Below the pieces are notes generated by a model. That model was given only the letters and a program-made list of their open reading frames with translations, was not told the origin of the DNA and did no database searches. Below are positions 49,268 to 58,016 of a DNA stretch of 64,000 nt, one piece after another. Position numbers and translations under genes: made by a program. The stretch lies in assembly GCF_004362215.1 (NCBI RefSeq), contig NZ_SNWR01000001.1, positions 1,736,001 through 1,800,000 on the forward strand, written 5' to 3'. The stretch is from Paractinoplanes brasiliensis. Its GTDB lineage: Bacteria; Actinomycetota; Actinomycetes; Mycobacteriales; Micromonosporaceae. How positions within the stretch are numbered: position 1 is the stretch's first letter; each line of letters opens with the position of its first letter.

Positions 49268-52177
49268 TCAGCGCCGGCGAGCGGCCGTCTTCCGTGCTGT
49301 CGTGGCGGGCGCGTCCATCATGTCCGCGGCCGGGGTGTTCCCCAGCGCGGCCTGCCGGGCCGCCGCCGCGGAGGCCGCCTTGGAGACCCGGGCCCGGTTG
49401 GTCGACGAATTCTTGGCGGTCGAGGCCGCGCGCGGCGTGTTGGCCGCCCGGGTGGCCCGCTCCCGGGTCGCGCCGGCCTCGTTGATGCTGCTGCGGTTAC
49501 CGGCCGGCGCCGCCGCGGACCGGTTGCCGCCGCGCGCCACCACCGGGCTCAACCCGGCCACCTTGGCCACCGGCGAACGGGGTGCCGCCTTCGGAGCAGA
49601 CCCTTCCGTTCCCGTACGACCGGACGACCGCGACGCCGTGGCTTTGCTCGCGCTCTTCACAGCCGACGCCGCCTTGGCCGCGCTCTTCGTCGCCGCCTTG
49701 GCCGCCGCCCTGGCAGCTGTCTTGGCCGCCGTAGCCGTCTTGGCCGCCGTCTTCTTCACCGCCGCGCTCTTCGCCGCGGTGGCCTTTGCTGCTGTGCTCT
49801 TGGCCGCAGTTGCCTTGGCGGCGGCGCTCTTCGCGGCCGTCTTCGCCGGAGTCGCCTTCTTGCCCGCCGCGCTCTTCGCCGCCGCGCTCTTCGCCGCCGT
49901 GCTCTTGGCCGCCGCGCTCTTGGCCGCCGCGCTCTTCGCCGCCGCGCTCTTCACCGCCGTCGCCTTGGCCGGGGCCTTTTTCGCCGCCGTGGCCTTGGCC
50001 CCGGTTGTCTTGGCCGCAGCAGCTCCGGCTCCCGCCGCCCGGGCACCCGTCGCCTTCGTCCCGGCCGCCTTGATCGCGGTGGCCCTCGCCCCAGTCGCCT
50101 TGGTCCCGATCGCCTTGGCGGCAGTCGCCCTGGCCGCAGCAGCCCCGGTTCCGGCCGCCCGGCCCCCCGCCGCCTTCGCCCCAGCCGTCTTCACCGCTGT
50201 CGCCTTGGTCCCGGTCGCCTTGGTCCCGGTCGCCTTGGTCCCGGTCGCCCTGGCCGCAGCAGCCCCGGTTCCGGCCGCCCGGCCCCCCGCCGCCTTCGCC
50301 CCGGCCGCCTTCACCGCTGTCGCCTTGGCGCCGCCCGCCTTGGCCGCGGTCGCCTTGGCCGTAGCGGCCTTCCTCGCGGCAGCCGCCGACTTCGCACCCG
50401 CCCTGGCCGCAGTCGCCGCCGCCCGGTTCGCCGTGGCCGCGGCCCGATTGGCAGCGGCCGTGGCACCGCTTTCGGCCCCCGTGGTGGCCGATCCGGCCGC
50501 CGCACGGTTGGCTGCCGCCGTAGCGCTCCGGTTGTAACCGACCCGGGCGGTACCCGCCGCCGCCTTGTTGGCCGAAGCCGTAGCGTTCCGCGCCGCCGAC
50601 GCCTTCTTGGCCGCAGGTCGCGTAGTGGTGGCCTTCTTCGCCGGGCTCGCCTTGGCCGTAGCCGTCTTGCCCGCAGTCCCGCTCGTCGCAGCCGCAGTCT
50701 TCTTGCCCACGCTCCCGACCGCCGCAGCCGCAGTCTTCCTGGCCGTGGTCCCGCCCGCTGCCACAGCCGCCTTCCGGGCCGTGATCCCGCCCGCCCCCGC
50801 AGCCGCCTTCCGGGCCGTGATCCCGCCCGCCCCCGCAGCCGCCTTCCGGGCCGTGATCCCGCCCGCCGTCACAGCCGCCTTCCGGGCCGTGATCCCGCCC
50901 GCCCCCGCAGCCGCCTTCCGGGCCGTGATCCCGCCCGCCGTCACAGCCGCCTTCCGGGCCGCGGCCGCCTTCCGGGCCGTGGTCCCGTTCGCCGCCGCAG
51001 CCGCCGTCTTCGCGCTCGTCGCCGTCGTCTTGACCACGGGAACGCTGGTAGCCGCCTTCTTGCCCGCCGTGCTCGTCGCGGCGGCCGCCCTCTTGCCGGC
51101 AGGCACGGTCCTGGTCTTCTTGGCAATCGCGCTCGGGCCGGCCGCCGGCTTCTGGGCCACGCCGGCGCTGGTGGTGCGCCTCGCCGTGGCCGAGGTCGCC
51201 GCCGCCGTCCGCTTCGGCGCCGCCTTGCCGGCGGTCGTCGTCCTGGCCGCCGTCGTCTTCTGCGCGGCCTTGGCCGCGGTCGTCCTGCTCGCTGTCGTCA
51301 TTGCCCCAGCCTTGTTAGCCGCCGTCTTGGTGGAACCGGTGCGGCTGGCCGGAACCCTGGCCACCCCGGTCGACTTGCCCGCACTGCTCGCCGCCGCCCT
51401 ACGAGCGCCGGTCGTCGCCTTCTTGACGGCCCCAGCCGCCTTCACCGCCGCCACGGTGGTCTCCCCAGCCGCCTTCACCGCCGCCACGGTGGTCTCCCCG
51501 GCCGCGCCCCCGACCATCGTGGACCGGCCACGCGCGCCCGCCGCCCCGCCCACGCCAACGGCCCGCTGCCTCGGCGCCGCCTTGCCCTGGGCACTCGCGG
51601 CCTTCACACCGGTCCTGCCGGAGCCCGGCTTGATCGCGGAACCCTTGGCAGCAGCCGTTTTCGTGCCGCCTGCCTTCGCCGCTCCACCCCGCGCGGAGGA
51701 CCCAGCCCTCACCGTCTGGTCCGCGTTCATCGACGTGGCCGCCGCCGGCCTGACCGTCGCTGACTTGGCCGCTGCAGCCTTGGCCACCGCTGACTCAGCC
51801 GTCGCCGATTTGGCGGCTGGTGAGTTGGCTCCTGCCGTCTTGGCCCCCGCTGACTTGCCCCTCGCCGTCTTGGCCGTCGCTGACTTGGCCCGTGCCGTCT
51901 TGGCCGCCGCTGACTTGGCCCCTGCCGTCTTGGCCGCCGCCGTCGTCTTGGCCCCCGCCGCCGTCGCCGCCGTCGCCGTCGCCGCCCCCGCGGTCCTGGT
52001 CGCCGCGGTCACGGTCTTGGCCGCGTTCGCCGTCCGGGCGGCGGCGACGGCGCGACCACGAGTGGGAGCCGCTGCCGAAGAGCGCGCCGGCTCGGTGGGC
52101 TCACGCACCGGCGTACGCGAAATGCGGTTTTTGTCCGCTCTAGAGGCAAGACTGGGGGCCTTTTTGGCAGCGGCCAT
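49268..52177 (-). CDS. Giant histone H1-like Ala/Lys-rich repeat protein, 969 aa
   Basis: Almost the whole protein is low-complexity Ala, Lys, Thr, Gly and Ser with AAK, TAAK and KSAAAK motifs, like the C-terminal tails of linker histone H1, AlgP, HctB or the tail of HupS. No HU domain or other fold is seen, so it is a free tail, and it is very long for one. The N-terminus begins MAAAKKAPSLASRADKNRIS. It should bind DNA or RNA non-specifically and compact it. Internal tandem repeats include a 12-residue ITARKAAVTAGG-type unit and AKSAAAKSAAAK runs. AGGAGGAACACCCCAG precedes the ATG. High-GC third positions are kept throughout, so it is coding. Confidence 0.85.
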   Translation of the reverse strand: MAAAKKAPSLASRADKNRISRTPVREPTEPARSSAAAPTRGRAVAAARTANAAKTVTAATRTAGAATATAATAAGAKTTAAAKTAGAKSAAAKTARAKSATAKTARGKSAGAKTAGANSPAAKSATAESAVAKAAAAKSATVRPAAATSMNADQTVRAGSSARGGAAKAGGTKTAAAKGSAIKPGSGRTGVKAASAQGKAAPRQRAVGVGGAAGARGRSTMVGGAAGETTVAAVKAAGETTVAAVKAAGAVKKATTGARRAAASSAGKSTGVARVPASRTGSTKTAANKAGAMTTASRTTAAKAAQKTTAARTTTAGKAAPKRTAAATSATARRTTSAGVAQKPAAGPSAIAKKTRTVPAGKRAAAATSTAGKKAATSVPVVKTTATSAKTAAAAANGTTARKAAAARKAAVTAGGITARKAAAGAGGITARKAAVTAGGITARKAAAGAGGITARKAAAGAGGITARKAAVAAGGTTARKTAAAAVGSVGKKTAAATSGTAGKTATAKASPAKKATTTRPAAKKASAARNATASANKAAAGTARVGYNRSATAAANRAAAGSATTGAESGATAAANRAAATANRAAATAARAGAKSAAAARKAATAKATAAKAGGAKATAVKAAGAKAAGGRAAGTGAAAARATGTKATGTKATGTKATAVKTAGAKAAGGRAAGTGAAAARATAAKAIGTKATGARATAIKAAGTKATGARAAGAGAAAAKTTGAKATAAKKAPAKATAVKSAAAKSAAAKSAAAKSTAAKSAAAKSAAGKKATPAKTAAKSAAAKATAAKSTAAKATAAKSAAVKKTAAKTATAAKTAARAAAKAATKSAAKAASAVKSASKATASRSSGRTGTEGSAPKAAPRSPVAKVAGLSPVVARGGNRSAAAPAGNRSSINEAGATRERATRAANTPRAASTAKNSSTNRARVSKAASAAAARQAALGNTPAADMMDAPATTARKTAARRR
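50771..50986. repeat. 36-bp tandem repeat inside the H1-like gene, six copies
   Basis: Copies of CTTCCGGGCCGTGATCCCGC begin at 50771, 50807, 50843, 50879, 50915 and 50951, exactly 36 bases apart. Each encodes twelve residues (ITARKAAVTAGG or ITARKAAAGAGG) on the minus strand. The last copy is diverged. Confidence 0.9.
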
Positions 52178-52275
52178 CTGGGGTGTTCCTCCTTGCGAAT
52201 GAACTGCGCGAGTTGCTGCGGGCTCGTCCCGCACGGAGACTGCAAACGATCGATGTCAGGGGGCCGGCGCCGGCG

Positions 52276-52482
52276 TCAGCGGTCCTCCCCGTTCCAACGA
52301 GCGTCCTCGGCATCCCACTCGGCGTTGCGCTTCTCGACCGTTTCGAGGGCCCGCTCCGCCTCGCCGGCCGTGGCGTAGGGGCCGAGCCGATACTGGGCGG
52401 GACACACGTCGTCGCCGGTCTCGACCCGATGGTGGCGCAGGCACCAGAAGTAGCCGCCTCCGCCGGGCCCACTGTCGCTCAT
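52276..52482 (-). CDS. Small conserved actinobacterial protein with Cys/His cluster, 68 aa
   Basis: The core YFWCLRHHRVETGDDVCPAQ, then YRLGPYATAGEAERALETVE and RNAEWDAEDARWNGEDR, is a pattern I recall from many actinobacterial proteins of unknown function. Two Cys and two adjacent His could bind zinc, and the LGPYAT-EAE segment is reminiscent of SPOR-type repeats. The ATG at 52482 is favoured over an upstream ATG because the conserved core starts only ten residues later. It lies upstream of the H1-like gene on the same strand. Confidence 0.65.
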   Translation of the reverse strand: MSDSGPGGGGYFWCLRHHRVETGDDVCPAQYRLGPYATAGEAERALETVEKRNAEWDAEDARWNGEDR

Positions 52483-52575
52483 GCAATCACTCTGCACCTC
52501 AAACCGACCATCCGCCACCGATTCGGGCAAAAAGTCCCGATTTTCCACATTGGAGGGTGAGGCAAGGCCAACAAA

Positions 52576-52603
52576 AACCGCCCCGGCCGGACAGCCGGGG
52601 CGG
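52576..52603 (-). terminator. Rho-independent terminator after asd
   Basis: On the minus strand ACCGCCCCGGC (11 bp) pairs perfectly with its partner across a six-base loop and is followed by TTTTTG. It starts 20 bases after the asd stop. Confidence 0.88.
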
Positions 52604-52623
52604 TCATGAGTTACACGCGCGAG

Positions 52624-53646
52624 CTACAGCGTGGCCGCCACCAGCTCGGCGACCTGCACAGCGTTGAGCGCCGCGCCCTTGCGCAGGTTGTCGTTGGAGA
52701 CGAACAGGGCAATGCCGTTCTCCACCGTCTCGTCGGCGCGGATGCGGCCCACGTACGAGGCGTCGCGGCCGGCCGCCTCGAGCGGCGTGGGCACGTCGGA
52801 CAGCTCGACGCCGGGCGCGCCGGCGAGCAGCTCGCGAACACGCGCGGGCGTGAGCGGCCGGGCGAAACGGGCGTTGATCTGCAGCGAGTGGCCGGTGAAG
52901 ACCGGGACGCGGACGCACGTGCCCGAGACCAGCAGCGACGGCAGATCGAGGATCTTGCGGCTCTCGTTGCGAAGCTTCTGCTCCTCGTCGGTCTCGTCGC
53001 GGCCGTCGTCCACGATCGAGCCGGCCAGCGGCAGCACGTTGAACGCGATCGGCTTGGCGAACGAGCGCGGGGCCGGGAACTCGACGGCCGAGCCGTCGTG
53101 GGTGAGCTCGGTGGCGCGGTCGGAGACCTTCTTCACCTGCTCGTCGAGTTCGCTGACGCCGGCCAGCCCGGCGCCGGAGACGGCCTGATAGGTGGTGGCG
53201 ACCAGCGAAACCAGCCCGGCCTCGTCGTGCAGCGGGCGCAGCACCGGCATCGCCGCCATGGTCGTGCAGTTCGGGTTGGCGATGATGCCCTTGGGGCGGT
53301 TGTGAATCGCGCCGGGGTTGACCTCGCTCACGACCAGCGGGACGTCGGGGTCCATGCGCCAAGCCGACGAGTTGTCGATGACCACCGCGCCGGCCTCGGC
53401 GACGCGCGGCGCGAGCTCCTTGGAGCTACCCTTGCCGGCCGAGAACAGGACGATGTCGAGACCGCTGTAGTCGGCGGTCGCCGCGTCCTCGACGGTCACC
53501 TCACCGGGGCCCCAACCGAGCGTGCGGCCCGCGCTGCGAGCGGACGCGAAAAGGCGGAGCTGCCCAACAGGGAATTCGCGCTCGGCCAGGATGCGCCGCA
53601 TGACGCTGCCCACCTGTCCCGTCGCGCCCACAATGCCGATCCTCAT
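52624..53646 (-). CDS. asd: Aspartate-semialdehyde dehydrogenase
   Basis: 340 residues. Reduces aspartyl-4-phosphate to the semialdehyde for lysine, threonine, methionine and diaminopimelate synthesis. It shows the NADP motif IVGATGQVGSVM at the N-terminus, the catalytic Cys in ANPNCTTMAAMP near residue 127, and the later GTCVRVPVFTGHSLQINARF with substrate-binding Arg and His. The ATG at 53646 is preceded by TACTTT and seven bases (leaderless pattern); longer upstream starts are less likely. The aspartokinase gene that often precedes asd is absent here. Confidence 0.96.
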   Translation of the reverse strand: MRIGIVGATGQVGSVMRRILAEREFPVGQLRLFASARSAGRTLGWGPGEVTVEDAATADYSGLDIVLFSAGKGSSKELAPRVAEAGAVVIDNSSAWRMDPDVPLVVSEVNPGAIHNRPKGIIANPNCTTMAAMPVLRPLHDEAGLVSLVATTYQAVSGAGLAGVSELDEQVKKVSDRATELTHDGSAVEFPAPRSFAKPIAFNVLPLAGSIVDDGRDETDEEQKLRNESRKILDLPSLLVSGTCVRVPVFTGHSLQINARFARPLTPARVRELLAGAPGVELSDVPTPLEAAGRDASYVGRIRADETVENGIALFVSNDNLRKGAALNAVQVAELVAATL

Positions 53647-53758
53647 GCCGACAAAAGTACGGCCTGAACTGCGTACGGAGAAATCGGTTAACCGCATCGA
53701 TTCCATATGCCGAGATTTCCGTCCCATATTTGAGGACGGCGGGCGTAGGTTCGAGGGC

Positions 53759-54556
53759 ATGGCGACGTACACGCACGGGCATCACGAATCGGTCTTGCGC
53801 TCGCATCGCTGGCGCACCGCAGAGAATTCGGCGGCCTACCTGTTGCCGCATCTTTCCTCCGGCGTGGCGGTGCTCGACGTCGGCTGCGGCCCCGGCACCA
53901 TCACGGCCGACTTCGCGACTCTCGTCACACCCGCTCGGGTCACCGCCCTGGAACGCACCGAGGAGGCGCTCGGGCTGGCGCGGGCCGAGATCACCCGGCG
54001 CGGCCTGACCAACGTCGAGTTCGTGGTCGGCGACGTGCACCGGCTCGACTTCGGCGACGACACCTTCGACGTGGTGCACGCGCATCAGGTGCTGCAGCAT
54101 GTCGGCGACCCGGTGGCGGCGCTGCGCGAGATGCGCCGGGTCACCAAACCGGGCGGCCTGATCGCCGTACGGGACAGCGACTATGCGGCTTTTGCCTGGT
54201 ATCCACGGCTACCCGAGCTGGACGAGTGGCTGGCGCTCTACGAGCGGGTGGCGCGGGGCAACGGCGGCGAGCCCGACGCGGGGCGGCGCCTGCTGGCCTG
54301 GGCCCACGCCGCCGGTCTGACGGATGTGCGGGCGACGTCGAGCACGTGGTGCTTCGCGACACCGGCCGACCGCGAGTGGTGGGGCGGCATGTGGGCCGAC
54401 CGCATCCTGCAGTCCGACATGGCGGCCACCGCCGAACGCACCGGCGCGGCCGGCCGTGACGACCTCGCCCGCATCTCGCGGGCGTGGCGCGACTGGGCCG
54501 CCCACCCCGACGGCTGGATGTCCCTGCTGCACGGCGAGCTGATCGCGCGGGTCTGA
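53759..54556 (+). CDS. Class I SAM-dependent methyltransferase, UbiE-like
   Basis: 265 residues. The SAM-binding motif I is VAVLDVGCGPGTITADFA near residue 36-53, followed by motif II NVEFVVGDVHRLDFGDDTFD and post-I VLQHVGDPVAALREMRRVTK, as in UbiE/Coq5-like enzymes. The C-terminal half is helical and specific to this group. The substrate is unknown. TAGGTT (seven bases from the ATG at 53759) points to leaderless transcription. It is divergent from asd and convergent with the peptidase gene, with 12 bases between their ends. Confidence 0.85.
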   Translation: MATYTHGHHESVLRSHRWRTAENSAAYLLPHLSSGVAVLDVGCGPGTITADFATLVTPARVTALERTEEALGLARAEITRRGLTNVEFVVGDVHRLDFGDDTFDVVHAHQVLQHVGDPVAALREMRRVTKPGGLIAVRDSDYAAFAWYPRLPELDEWLALYERVARGNGGEPDAGRRLLAWAHAAGLTDVRATSSTWCFATPADREWWGGMWADRILQSDMAATAERTGAAGRDDLARISRAWRDWAAHPDGWMSLLHGELIARV

Positions 54557-54568
54557 AACAGCCCGGAT

Positions 54569-55171
54569 CTAGGCGGACGCGGGCTTGTACGCCCAGTGCC
54601 ACGGCTCGCGCGGCACGTTCTCGACGAAGCCGTACTTGTCCGCGTTCTTGCGCATCCACGCCTGCGCCTTGGAGTTCAGGTCGAGGTCGGTGGCCATGCC
54701 CCAGCCGTGTTCGCTGGTGCCGGGCTTGGCCGCCAGCCCGCCCTGCGAGTACAAACCCTTGCGCCGTGCGAGGTCGACCTGCTCCTCGTACGGGCGGTAC
54801 GAGTCGGTGATGCCGATGGTGACGCCGTCCCGCTTGGCGTCGCTGATCATCTGATTGAGGTTCTGCGCGGCCGGCGCCCACAGTTTGTGCCGGGTGTTGC
54901 CGACCTGTTCGAGGGCGTTGGCCGGGATCTTGCCGTTGCCGTACGCGGCGAGCTCGGTCGGGATGCCCTTGCTGTTGAGCGTGTAGGACTTACCGCTGGT
55001 GGAAGTCTGCGCGACGGCGTTCTCCAGCACGTTGGCGAAACTGCCGCCTTCGGCGCTCGTGGCCGTCCTGGCCGTCTGGGCCTGCACGTTCCGGCCCGCC
55101 TGTTGTGTCTGCAGCGCGATCATCCGGCTCTGGATGTCGGCGATTCGCGAGTTGACCCTCTCTATCCCCAC
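54569..55171 (-). CDS. VanY/M15-type D-Ala-D-Ala carboxypeptidase with N-terminal coiled coil
   Basis: 200 residues. The LAS-metallopeptidase core is ITDSYRPYEEQVDLARRKGL, KPGTSEHGWGMATDLDLN with the zinc-binding His and Asp, and NVPREPWHWAYKP with the third zinc ligand. It trims peptidoglycan. There is no Sec signal; the N-terminal 60 residues are RVNSRIADIQSRMIALQTQQ followed by FANVLENAVAQT, a coiled-coil-like segment of the kind seen in actinobacterial transglycosylases linked to flagella or type VII-like export. The GTG at 55171 has AGGAG close before it. It follows ribA on the same strand after 50 bases. Confidence 0.8.
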   Translation of the reverse strand: MGIERVNSRIADIQSRMIALQTQQAGRNVQAQTARTATSAEGGSFANVLENAVAQTSTSGKSYTLNSKGIPTELAAYGNGKIPANALEQVGNTRHKLWAPAAQNLNQMISDAKRDGVTIGITDSYRPYEEQVDLARRKGLYSQGGLAAKPGTSEHGWGMATDLDLNSKAQAWMRKNADKYGFVENVPREPWHWAYKPASA

Positions 55172-55221
55172 GTACTCCTGTTCGGCAACCGCGCGGAACC
55201 CGTGAGTGTCCGGGCCGTGAT

Positions 55222-55824
55222 TCAGTGCACGGCCGGCAGCGCGATCGTGTGCTGGGTGTGTGCGACCTTCGCCCGCAGATAGCGCAGGTTGGCCGGGGAC
55301 GCGTGCACGGCGGTCGGCACGACCTCCCGTACGGAGATGTGGTTCCGGCGCAGCTGGGTGACCTTGTCCGGGTTGTTGGTCAGCAGGTCGATCGTGGTGA
55401 CGCCGAGCGCGGTCAGCATCTGCGCGGCCGCCGTGTAGTCGCGCTGGTCGTCGCCGTGCCCGAGCGCCCGGTTGGCCTGGTACGTGTCGAGCCCGGCATC
55501 CTGCAGCGCATAGGTGTCGAGCTTGTTGTAGAGCCCGATCCCGCGTCCCTCCTGCCGCAGATACAGCAGGTAGCCGCCGTCCCCGGTGATCCGTTCGACG
55601 GACTCGCGCAGCTGGGGCCCGCAGTCGCAGCGCTGCGACCCGAAGACGTCCCCGGTCAGGCACTCGGAGTGCAGCCGCACGAGTGGGACCGCGCCGGGTG
55701 TGCCGAGCGCGAGCGCCAGGTGCTCCTTGCCGTCGGTCAGGCCGTTGAAGGTGACCAGGCCGGCGGTGGTCTCGTAGCCGTCCGCGAAGCGCAGCGGGAC
55801 GGTGACTCGGGTACGTACGGACAT
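55222..55824 (-). CDS. ribA: GTP cyclohydrolase II
   Basis: 200 residues, the monofunctional form. It opens GTP as the first step of riboflavin synthesis. The zinc site is HSECLTGDVFGSQRCDCGPQ with three Cys, followed by YLRQEGRGIGLYNKLDTYAL with the catalytic Arg and Tyr. LRRNHISVREVVPTAVHA lies in the C-terminal part. The ATG is at 55824. No other riboflavin gene is adjacent. It is 33 bases before the membrane protein on the same strand in map order. Confidence 0.95.
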   Translation of the reverse strand: MSVRTRVTVPLRFADGYETTAGLVTFNGLTDGKEHLALALGTPGAVPLVRLHSECLTGDVFGSQRCDCGPQLRESVERITGDGGYLLYLRQEGRGIGLYNKLDTYALQDAGLDTYQANRALGHGDDQRDYTAAAQMLTALGVTTIDLLTNNPDKVTQLRRNHISVREVVPTAVHASPANLRYLRAKVAHTQHTIALPAVH

Positions 55825-55857
55825 GTTCCTGCTGATCGGCAGGACAGGGCCGCCACC

Positions 55858-56988
55858 TCAGAGTTTCACCGGCTCCCGTCGCTCCGCGCCCTCGAGCCGG
55901 TGGGCCAGGTCGAGGTCGACCTCCGACGTCCGGTTACGGCGGTTGGGCAGCATGTTGGTGACCAGCACGACCGCGGCGCCGATGCCCGCGTACAGAGCCA
56001 GCACGAGCAGGTGATGCTGGATCTCGGCAGCCGGGAAGTACAGGTTGTCGCGGACGGCCTGCACACCCGCTCCGGTCGGCAGGTTGGCGCCGAGGTGCCG
56101 GCCGAACGAGGGCAGGAACTCGGGCAGGATGCTGGCGCCCGAGATCACCGTGCCCAGCGTGAAGTACATCGCGCCGAGCAGCGCGCCGGCCGCGCCGAAG
56201 ATGGCCACCGCGCCGGCCGTCGAGGCGGTGATGGCCAGGGAGATCAGCGCGAAGATGCCGAGCATCTCGCCGCGGTCGGCGGTCGTGCCCACGCCGAACC
56301 AGCCCATCGACCACAGCACCGCGGCGGCCGAGCCGAGGGCGTACACGGCCAGGATGCTGACGTGCGCGATGCCACGGCGCCACGACCTGCGCGTACGGGG
56401 AATCAGGCGGCCCAGGCCCATCGAGGCGATCGTGCCGCCGAGCGCGAGCGCCTGGGTCAGGAAGCCCAGCGAGACGCCGTTGACGTCGTCGTCGGGCAGC
56501 GGCACCACGTCGGTGACCGGCGGCGGGGAGTTGAGCTGCTGGGCCCGCGACACCGAGATCCGGTCGTTCTGCTGGGCCAGCCGCCTCAGCTCGGCCGCCG
56601 TCTGCTGCTGGACGACGGTGGTGAACGTGGCCCGCAGCAGCGACGCGGCGGCGGGTCCGGCGGCCGAGGCGACGTACAGGTGCGGCCGCGCGCCGGTGAT
56701 GTCGACGCCGCCGTACACGTCCCGCCGTTTGATCGCGACCTGGAGATCGTCGGCGGTGGCGTAGTCGGTGACCCGGAAATAACCCCGTTCGGTGAGCAGG
56801 CCGGCCGCCTGGGCCCGCTCGGCGGGCGGCGAGACCAGCCCGACCGGCACGTGGTGCGGCTGCGCCTTGTGCCCCATGCCGAGGTAGTAGGCGGTCAGCC
56901 CGAGCTGGACGAGCACGCCGATCACGCAGACGGCCAGCGCGAACCGCCGGAACTGCAGCACAGACTCGGCCGGTTGAACCTCAGCCAC
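55858..56988 (-). CDS. YhgE/Pip-like membrane protein
   Basis: 376 residues. One N-terminal membrane helix (FALAVCVIGVLVQLGLTAYY), an extracytoplasmic domain (about 45-180), then five or six hydrophobic helices near the C-terminus. The outer domain followed by helices resembles YhgE/Pip and ABC-2 permease-like proteins, which are envelope proteins without a known transport substrate. The GTG start at 56988 has GGGGGAG five bases before it. Its stop is 33 bases before ribA, so it may share a transcript with ribA and the peptidase. Confidence 0.7.
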   Translation of the reverse strand: MAEVQPAESVLQFRRFALAVCVIGVLVQLGLTAYYLGMGHKAQPHHVPVGLVSPPAERAQAAGLLTERGYFRVTDYATADDLQVAIKRRDVYGGVDITGARPHLYVASAAGPAAASLLRATFTTVVQQQTAAELRRLAQQNDRISVSRAQQLNSPPPVTDVVPLPDDDVNGVSLGFLTQALALGGTIASMGLGRLIPRTRRSWRRGIAHVSILAVYALGSAAAVLWSMGWFGVGTTADRGEMLGIFALISLAITASTAGAVAIFGAAGALLGAMYFTLGTVISGASILPEFLPSFGRHLGANLPTGAGVQAVRDNLYFPAAEIQHHLLVLALYAGIGAAVVLVTNMLPNRRNRTSEVDLDLAHRLEGAERREPVKL

Positions 56989-57059
56989 CGCCGCTCCCCC
57001 CACTCGGTCCGTCTTGTGAGAGTTTTACGGACGAAAGGCAATCATGAGAGTGTTTCGGG

Positions 57060-57950
57060 CTAACCGACCTTCTCGTCGATCAGCGCCAGAAGCGCCCGGG
57101 CCGCCGCGCTGGGCCGGCGCACCGCCGAGACCGCCACGCCGAGCGGCCACTCCAGGTCGGCGCCGGCGACGGTCTTGAGCACGAGTCCCGTCCGGTCGTC
57201 GGGAACCACGAACGGTGGCAGAACGGCCAGCCCCAAACCTTCCCGTACGAAGCTCGCCCCGCTGCCGATGTCGGTGACCTCGATCGCCACTTGCCGCTGG
57301 ACCCCGGCCGCGGCGAACGCCCGGTCGACGACCGTCCGGTTGCCGTAGCCCAGCGGGAAGTCGACGAACGGCTCCCCGGCCAGGTCGGCGATCCGCACCT
57401 CGGCCGCGCCGGCGAGCCGGTGCCCCACCGGCAGCACCAGTTCCAGGCGGCGCGACTCGATCTGGCGTATGCGCAGACCGGCGGGCGGGCGGCCCGGCGC
57501 CGAGACGAACGCGACGTCGAGCGACCCGTCGGCCAGCCCCTCGAGCAGCCCGACCGAGCCACGCGGAGAGACGATCAGCCGCAGCCGGACCTGCGGGTGC
57601 ACCCGGTGGAACGCGCCCAGCAGGGCGGGCACGTCGATCAGCGGCACCGAGGTCAGGGTGCCCACGCGGACCGTGCCCCGCAGGCCGCCGCGCACCTCGT
57701 CGACGGCGTCGCGGGCATCCCGTACGGCGTCGATCGCGGCCCGGGCCCGGGGCAGCAGCGCCTCGCCGGCGTCGGTCAGCTCCACCCGCTTCGACGTGCG
57801 ATCGAGCAGGCGCGCCCCCAGCTCGCGCTCCAGCGACTTGATCACGGCCGAGACCCCGGACTGCACGACGTGCAGCCGAGCCGCGGCCCGGGTGAAGTTC
57901 CGCTCCTCGGCGACAGCGAGGAAATACTCGAAGTGACGCAGTTCCAGCAC
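57060..57950 (-). CDS. LysR family regulator
   Basis: 296 residues. The N-terminal winged helix is LELRHFEYFLAVAEERNFTR, AARLHVVQSGVSAVIKSLER and LGARLLDRTSKRVELTDAG; the rest is a periplasmic-binding-like effector domain. It is divergent from the MFS transporter with 66 bases between starts, the classical layout where LysR controls its neighbour. The GTG at 57950 has TACCAT (57959-57964) eight bases upstream, so leaderless transcription is likely. Confidence 0.92.
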   Translation of the reverse strand: MLELRHFEYFLAVAEERNFTRAAARLHVVQSGVSAVIKSLERELGARLLDRTSKRVELTDAGEALLPRARAAIDAVRDARDAVDEVRGGLRGTVRVGTLTSVPLIDVPALLGAFHRVHPQVRLRLIVSPRGSVGLLEGLADGSLDVAFVSAPGRPPAGLRIRQIESRRLELVLPVGHRLAGAAEVRIADLAGEPFVDFPLGYGNRTVVDRAFAAAGVQRQVAIEVTDIGSGASFVREGLGLAVLPPFVVPDDRTGLVLKTVAGADLEWPLGVAVSAVRRPSAAARALLALIDEKVG

Positions 57951-58016
57951 AGTTGGTGATGGTAACGAGCAGCAATCATCGTTGGTGGTGATGCCAGGCC
58001 GGGGCACTGTCGTCAC
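57951..58016. promoter_or_regulatory. Divergent LysR/MFS promoter region
   Basis: This 66-base gap contains related blocks GTTGGTGATGGT and CGTTGGTGGTGATGCC that look like half-sites of a LysR operator (T-N11-A type). The LysR -10 candidate lies at 57959-57964. Confidence 0.45.

Noticed and set aside
50565..52202. 545-codon plus-strand frame opposite the H1-like gene, rich in Ala, Phe and Val
   Set aside because: It looks like membrane-protein-like repeats but is the exact reverse of the Lys/Ala repeats. The minus strand has the ribosome site and the sensible product.
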